Below, one piece after another: positions 33,906 to 37,206 of a stretch of DNA of 37,206 bases; within the stretch, counting starts at the first letter, position 1; the number at the start of each line of letters is the position of its first letter. The position numbers and the translations under genes were made by a program. The notes beneath the pieces were generated by a model. It did not search any database and was not told where the DNA came from. It was given only the letters and a program-made list of their open reading frames with translations. Origin of the DNA: Alphaproteobacteria bacterium (lineage in GTDB: Bacteria; Pseudomonadota; Alphaproteobacteria; UBA9219); contig JABDFY010000022.1 of the NCBI GenBank assembly GCA_013286365.1, forward strand, positions 1 through 37,206, in the 5' to 3' direction.

Positions 33906-34175
33906 ATGTTTGAATGGGACAAAAGCAAAGACCAGATTAACGTCGCTAAACATGGGCTCAGTTTTACTGAGGTAAGGGATTTTGCATGGCATGAAGCCGT
34001 TGTTCTTGACCGCAGTCGTCCCGAAGATGGTGAAAAGCGATATGCGGCTATTGGTATACTAGATGGTGAACTGCATACCATTATTTTTACAAGGCCAGGT
34101 AAGAAACGGACCCGTATTATCAGTTTTCGTCGGGCCAATACGTCAGAGGAGAAAGCTTATGAAGAAAACACGTAA
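33906..34175 (+). CDS. brnT: BrnT-family ribonuclease toxin, copy 2
   Basis: The 89-residue protein begins MFEWDKSKDQINVAKHGLSF, with the canonical AKHGLSF of BrnT, and ends RIISFRRANTSEEKAYEENT. ATG 33906 is preferred to an in-frame start at 33882, which lies inside the promoter. It is more canonical than copy 1. brnA-2 starts 17 bases before its stop. Predicted to be translated from a leaderless mRNA. Confidence 0.92.
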   Translation: MFEWDKSKDQINVAKHGLSFTEVRDFAWHEAVVLDRSRPEDGEKRYAAIGILDGELHTIIFTRPGKKRTRIISFRRANTSEEKAYEENT

Positions 34176-34422
34176 ACCAACCCATCATGATGACGACGCT
34201 CCTTTGACGGCGAAGGAATTGAAGACCGCACGACCACTTCGCGATGTTTTTCCAGATTTGGCCGCTTATGGCCGTCAACGAGCTTGTAAGGGTGAAGCTA
34301 AAAAGCAGGCAGTGTCTATACGTTTATCACCGGATGTTTTGGCTTATTTTAAGGCAAAGGGTGATGGTTGGCAGACAAGGATAAATGATGCCCTAACGGC
34401 TTTTGTGGATGTTGCTAAGTAA
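34159..34422 (+). CDS. brnA: BrnA-family antitoxin, copy 2
   Basis: ATG 34159 with AGAGGAG 7 bases upstream gives 87 residues: a charged N-terminus (KKTRKPTHHDDDAPLTAKELK), then the ribbon-helix-helix KKQAVSIRLSPDVLAYFKAKGDGWQTRINDALTAFV. It overlaps brnT-2 by 17 bases. The DNA-binding region differs from copy 1 (VSIRLSPDV against LNMRVDRDV), yet the promoter palindromes share the TGTATATACA core. Confidence 0.9.
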   Translation: MKKTRKPTHHDDDAPLTAKELKTARPLRDVFPDLAAYGRQRACKGEAKKQAVSIRLSPDVLAYFKAKGDGWQTRINDALTAFVDVAK

Positions 34423-34425
34423 GTT

Positions 34426-35055
34426 TTAACCGTATTGACCAAAGTTGCCCAGTTTCATCTCATTCTGGATCACTTGCTTTACAGCCAATTTCAAACTGTC
34501 AATGTGGTAGTCATCCAAAGAGATCTGTGTTGTGCAATCAAAACAGCGAAATGATTGACCATCTGCCCTTGCGATGTCTAAAAACCATATGGGACAATTC
34601 GCCAATTGCTGCCATTTATGTTTGGGCCATAATTTGGCGAACTCTCTCGCCAACTTTCGATTTAAATAATAGGCAGCAAGCTTTTCAAAAATGACAGACA
34701 CGTTTCGATAGCAAAGAGAAATCCCCATAATTGGAGGAATTTTTTTATTCTCTGCCAAGTCGAAGACAACTTTCCTTACATCATATAAGTTTAATAATGA
34801 TAGATCGAACGACCAGTTAATCTGGTTTCGCTGAAACCAAAGCTTTTCTGAATCATCAAGATGCTTATCACATTCTTCTTTTGTCCATTTATTGACGTGT
34901 GCCAACTGCGCCATTGCTTCTTCAAGTCTTCCGTGAAGGCTAGCAAATCCCGGATGTTTGACGGAATGACATAATGGACAAAGTGCGGCAAGGCGCAGAA
35001 GTTTGTCTGGCAACGACAAGCGCTTCGGCGACGCCTTGCTTTCATCGAGGGCCAA
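34426..35055 (-). CDS. HNH-nuclease-family protein, probably 5'-truncated, with a C-terminal extension
   Basis: LAALCPLCHSVKHPGFASLHGRLEEAMAQLAHVNKW (with CPLCH and KH) and EKLWFQRNQINWSFDLSLL resemble the second half of a known group of HNH-type proteins. In that group an upstream CxxC and an HE motif complete the fold. Here the frame opens only with a TTG at 35055, has no Shine-Dalgarno sequence, and a stop codon lies six codons upstream, so the first 60-70 residues seem lost. About 105 C-terminal residues (RKVVFDLAENKK onward, with a late Cys pair CFDC) are not part of the family as I know it. Nuclease activity is doubtful. Confidence 0.5.
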   Translation of the reverse strand: MALDESKASPKRLSLPDKLLRLAALCPLCHSVKHPGFASLHGRLEEAMAQLAHVNKWTKEECDKHLDDSEKLWFQRNQINWSFDLSLLNLYDVRKVVFDLAENKKIPPIMGISLCYRNVSVIFEKLAAYYLNRKLAREFAKLWPKHKWQQLANCPIWFLDIARADGQSFRCFDCTTQISLDDYHIDSLKLAVKQVIQNEMKLGNFGQYG

Positions 35056-35237
35056 AGAGAATTTGAGGATTCAGGAAGTGCACGCTTTGCACTGCCTGAA
35101 GAAGCTGCCAGAGATTTAGCGCGACCAATAGGGTGCCCGCGCGCCAAGCCACTTCGCAAATTTGGCTTTTTTAGTTAATCGTGATCTCTATATATGTGTT
35201 AACAGAAAATGCTTGCAGCAACCATGGAGGATTAGAT

Positions 35238-35531
35238 ATGGCAAAAAAGAAAACAAAAACTTCTCTTTATGATTCTGTTGAATATCTCAACAGTACAAAA
35301 GCTATCAGTGCTTATATGGAAGAAGCTCTGGAGACAAAGGATCCAGCCTTTATTGCTAAAGCGCTTGGCACAATCGCTCGTGCGCGCGGTATGTCACAGA
35401 CTGCCAAAAAGGCTGGATTATCGCGTGAAAGCCTCTACAAAGCTCTCAGCAAAGAAGGTAATCCAGAGTTTAGCACTATCATGCGCGTTATGCATGCACT
35501 TGGCTTACAATTTTCCGTCACATCCATTTAG
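35238..35531 (+). CDS. HI1420-type addiction module antidote without an evident toxin
   Basis: ATG 35238 follows GGAGG. The 97-residue protein reads KTSLYDSVEYLNSTKAISAYMEEALETKDPAFIAKALGTIARARGMSQTAKKAGLSRESLYKALS in outline, a helix-turn-helix protein of the downstream-antidote (HI1420) type. It normally pairs with an HI1419-type RelE/HigB toxin encoded just upstream. Upstream here are only 180 bases and a convergent gene, so the toxin is missing. A strong terminator follows. Confidence 0.8.
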   Translation: MAKKKTKTSLYDSVEYLNSTKAISAYMEEALETKDPAFIAKALGTIARARGMSQTAKKAGLSRESLYKALSKEGNPEFSTIMRVMHALGLQFSVTSI

Positions 35532-35561
35532 GCGCAATAGCTTTGATTGTTTATGAAGTAG

Positions 35562-35595
35562 CAAGGAATATTACAGTGTAATATTCCTTGTTTTT
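35562..35595 (+). terminator. Rho-independent terminator after the HI1420-type antitoxin
   Basis: CAAGGAATATTACA (35562-35575) and TGTAATATTCCTTG (35577-35590) form a 14-bp stem around a single G, followed by TTTTT. The inner ATATTACA-G-TGTAATAT is identical to the palindromes opening repeats A and B. The one-base loop means at least two or three inner pairs must open. Confidence 0.6.
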
Positions 35596-35624
35596 GATAC
35601 CTTACTCTCAATCACCACCCACGG

Positions 35625-35948
35625 TTATACCTTCACCAAGTGGCCGCCGTGCTGATCAAATAATTTGAATGGTTTGATCTTTGCAATCTTAGTCGCAATC
35701 TGCCGCTTCGCTTCCATTGTATCGTAGGCGTTCTGTAGACGTAGAAAATAGCCATCTGACAACCCAAAGAATCTACACAAGCGCAAATCTGTGTCTGCCG
35801 TAATATCACGGGTGCCGTTCACTATAGCGTGGATACGGTTGGGCGGAACACCTATTGCATGACCTAACTGGTTTTGGCTCATGCCAATTTCATCGAGAAA
35901 CTCATTCTTGAGTATTTCGCCGGGATGCGGGTTACGAAGTGTGGCCAT
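35625..35948 (-). CDS. higA: HigA-family antitoxin
   Basis: The 107-residue product starts ATLRNPHPGEILKNEFLDEIGMSQNQLGHAIGVPPNRIHAIVNGTRDITADTDLRLCRFF in outline, the canonical HigA XRE-type helix-turn-helix with the NPHPGEIL lead. It neutralises HigB and represses the operon. It follows higB by 28 bases, the usual toxin-first order. Confidence 0.95.
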   Translation of the reverse strand: MATLRNPHPGEILKNEFLDEIGMSQNQLGHAIGVPPNRIHAIVNGTRDITADTDLRLCRFFGLSDGYFLRLQNAYDTMEAKRQIATKIAKIKPFKLFDQHGGHLVKV

Positions 35949-35976
35949 GATTACGTCCTTTCTCTATTTATAGTTC

Positions 35977-36258
35977 TCAATGGTAGTCGATAATTTCGAC
36001 TTCGGTTGCCTCACCATCAGACCAATAGAAGCAAATACGCCATTGGTCATTAATACGAATGCTCATTTGTCCTTTCCGAGCACCCTTCAAAGCTTCCAAG
36101 TGATTGCTTGGCGGATTCTTGAGGTCGTCCAGTATCAATGCAGCATCTAATTGACGCAGCTTTCGCAACGCCCGATTTTGAATGTCATGCGGCAGCCTGC
36201 GAGAAGATTGCCCCTCCCAAATCTTTTCTGTTTCCTTACAACCAAAGAATCGGATCAT
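35977..36258 (-). CDS. higB: HigB-family ribonuclease toxin
   Basis: HigB is a RelE-fold ribosome-dependent mRNA endonuclease. The 93-residue product starts MIRFFGCKETEKIW and includes RALRKLRQLDAALILDDLKNPPSNHLEALKGARKGQMSIRINDQWRICFYW in outline, with the family motifs PPSNHLEALKG and IRINDQWRICF (Arg and Trp/Tyr residues of the active face). It is complete. It is transcribed from the promoter at 36299-36271. Confidence 0.95.
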   Translation of the reverse strand: MIRFFGCKETEKIWEGQSSRRLPHDIQNRALRKLRQLDAALILDDLKNPPSNHLEALKGARKGQMSIRINDQWRICFYWSDGEATEVEIIDYH

Positions 36259-36270
36259 TCATCTCTCGAG

Positions 36271-36299
36271 ATTTTAGCATGATACGTGGTTCGTATCAA
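36271..36299 (-). promoter_or_regulatory. higB-higA promoter and operator
   Basis: On the minus strand TTGATA (36299-36294), a 17-base spacer and TAAAAT (36276-36271) form a strong promoter. An inverted repeat GATACG/CGTATC (36281-36297, 5-base spacer) lies between and over the -35, a likely HigA site. The -10 is 12 bases from the higB ATG. Confidence 0.6.
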
Positions 36300-36540
36300 G
36301 TATAATATTATGTATTAATCAATAAAACAACATTATTTTTGTCACAACTGTTTGTTTTAGTTAATTTTCGGATTACCCTTCCGGAGAAGCACAGCGTTGC
36401 ACTATCCGGCTCTTAATCTCTGCGTAAGAATTTTGCCCTCGCTCCACAGTAAAGGTTAAACCAACTAGTATTCACGCCCCTTCCCTGGCCCGGGAAAGGA
36501 AGACGAAAACGACGGATTTTAAATGATAGAAAATCAGATA
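36300..36540. other. Gene-free stretch between higB and repeat B
   Basis: No gene is supported. A GC-rich inverted repeat (TTCCC ... GGGAA at about 36481-36497) could form a hairpin. A minus-strand open frame crossing 36709-36413 is antisense to the tRNA 3' half and is not a gene. Confidence 0.35.
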
Positions 36541-36686
36541 ATATTACAGTGTAATATTTTCTGTAGTAAACATTGGAGAATGTGAGAGATTTGCAGTTAG
36601 CTTTATGAGCTAACTCACTGAATGTATTATGAGTCGGAATTCTCCGAAGGCAGAGGTCGGAAGTTCGAATCTTCTCGGGTCCACCA
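36541..36686 (+). repeat. 146-base direct repeat, copy B, ending in the tRNA-Arg 3' half
   Basis: Same layout as copy A: palindrome ATATTACA-G-TGTAATAT (36541-36557), TTTTCTGTAGTAA, a hairpin GTTAGCT-TTATG-AGCTAAC (perfect here, with wobble or mismatch in copy A), then CTCCGAAGGCAGAGGTC (36642) through CCACCA (36686). This is the right boundary of the scar region; the elaA-like gene begins 114 bases later. Confidence 0.85.
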
Positions 36687-36800
36687 AACATTTTTTTGTG
36701 ATATATCAAGTAAATACAGTTGCAGCCATTTTTACACTGGGCACTCGACGCGAGAGTTCAGCATGCTATGAACTATGCTTGCGCATTGTGAGATACATAT

Positions 36801-37206
36801 ATGCATTGGTATACAAAAAGTTTTAAAGAGCTAACGGCAAATGAATTGTATGCCGTACTCCAGCTTCGTAACGAGGTATTCGTCGTCGAACAGAACTGCC
36901 TCTATCAGGACGCCGATAACTACGATCAAGAAGCTTTTCATGTTATGGGGTGGAATGATGCCCTATTGGCGGCCTATTGCCGTTTGTTGCCCCCAGGTAT
37001 TAAGTATAAAGAATGGGCTATCGGCCGTGTGATTATTTCGCCGAAGGTGCGAAAAACGGGGTTGGGGCGCGAACTAACAAAACGGGCTATTGATGTGGTT
37101 CGTGAAAGACAAGGGCAAAACATCCGTATTTCTGCCCAAGCCTATTTAGAGAGATTTTATAAAGATTATGGTTTTCAATTGGTGCATGGTCCTTATGATG
37201 AAGTTG
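36801..37206 (+). CDS. elaA: ElaA-like GNAT acetyltransferase (partial, runs off the window)
   Basis: From ATG 36801 at least 135 codons are open to the window end. The N-terminus HWYTKSFKELTANELYAVLQLRNEVFVVEQNCLYQDAD, and HVMGWNDALLAAYCRLLPPG follow the ElaA pattern closely. The GNAT acetyl-CoA motif is IGRVIISPKVRKTGLGRELTKRAI, and YGFQLVHGPYDEV begins the C-terminal part. The substrate of ElaA proteins is poorly known. The gene lies just outside repeat B and is likely core chromosome. Confidence 0.9.
   Translation, partial: MHWYTKSFKELTANELYAVLQLRNEVFVVEQNCLYQDADNYDQEAFHVMGWNDALLAAYCRLLPPGIKYKEWAIGRVIISPKVRKTGLGRELTKRAIDVVRERQGQNIRISAQAYLERFYKDYGFQLVHGPYDEV

Larger units (their letters stand above)
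33799..36686. mobile_element. tRNA-Arg islet 2 (between repeat copies A and B)
   Basis: The second segment is delimited by the tRNA-Arg 3'-half copies in repeats A and B. It contains brnT-brnA-2, a truncated HNH-type protein, a HI1420-type antitoxin without toxin, and higB-higA. There is no intact integrase. Same overall size (about 2.9 kb) and theme (toxin-antitoxin genes) as islet 1. Confidence 0.65.

Noticed and set aside
34063..34158. N-terminal extension of brnA-2
   Set aside because: It overlaps brnT-2 deeply and has no Shine-Dalgarno sequence; ATG 34159 has AGAGGAG at ideal spacing.
36413..36709. Minus-strand open frame with KIRTSDLCLRR
   Set aside because: It is antisense to the tRNA-Arg 3' half in repeat B; that peptide is a well-known artefact of reading tRNA 3' ends backwards.
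30845..36800. CRISPR array or classical defence system in the scar region
   Set aside because: No regularly spaced short repeats or cas genes; the 146-base repeats occur only twice, about 2.9 kb apart. The genes are toxin-antitoxin modules and fragments rather than a recognisable defence operon.

Overview
The window looks like the chromosome of an alphaproteobacterium of moderate GC content. The evidence is gene order and RNA genes rather than any marker gene. The SRP RNA (ffs) lies just upstream of dnaX-ybaB-recR, and a short coiled-coil gene, zapA, the 6S RNA and a 5-formyltetrahydrofolate cyclo-ligase gene follow one another; both arrangements are familiar in that class. Bases 1-30.7 kb are mostly ordinary housekeeping DNA. 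Bases 30.8-36.7 kb are a recombinational scar region next to a tRNA gene.

Left end (1-1345): the C-terminus of an unidentified gene, a tRNA-Thr(TGT) gene, and a decayed IS3-family (IS150-like) element with one terminal repeat and a truncated OrfA. Next come a ClcB-type CLC chloride channel gene (1346-2671), two small unknown genes, and the DNA-maintenance run recR, ybaB, dnaX and ffs, all on the minus strand.

Envelope glycosylation block (6641-13238): uppP (undecaprenyl-diphosphatase) and a large GT-C-like membrane protein are on the minus strand. A lipoprotein, a second GT-C-like protein, a DPM1-like GT2 glycosyltransferase and a GtrA-like membrane protein are on the plus strand. The last three overlap by 4 bases at each junction. 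Together they resemble a polyprenyl-phosphate-sugar pathway: GT2 loads the sugar, GtrA moves it across the membrane, the GT-C enzyme transfers it, and UppP recycles the carrier.

Central housekeeping block (13330-26949): clpB, two unknown genes, a pyrD plus half-size EamA transporter pair, lysS, an unknown gene overlapping fau tail to tail, 6S RNA, zapA and its coiled-coil neighbour, an unknown helical protein, then tkt and gap. From 27 to 29.5 kb there is a small putative secreted peptide, a PP1-like phosphatase, and a two-gene iron uptake unit (FTR1 permease plus cupredoxin) with a near-perfect Fur-type palindrome upstream. A YadG-like ABC ATPase follows, without its permease.

tRNA-Arg scar region (30768-36686): an intact tRNA-Arg(CCG) is followed by two further copies of its 3' half (from 33754 and from 36642). 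Each of these is the end of a 146-base direct repeat. The repeats delimit two tandem islets of about 3 kb each. They hold broken genes (an ATP-binding protein, a serine recombinase, an HNH-type protein), two complete brnT-brnA toxin-antitoxin pairs, one higB-higA pair and two antitoxins without visible toxins. No intact integrase is present. Both brnT genes have the same promoter layout: a -35 box, a 17-base spacer, a -10 box inside a TATGTATATACATA-type palindrome, and only 5 bases between the -10 box and ATG. This predicts leaderless, autoregulated transcripts. The window ends inside an elaA-like GNAT acetyltransferase gene, which is presumably chromosomal core again.
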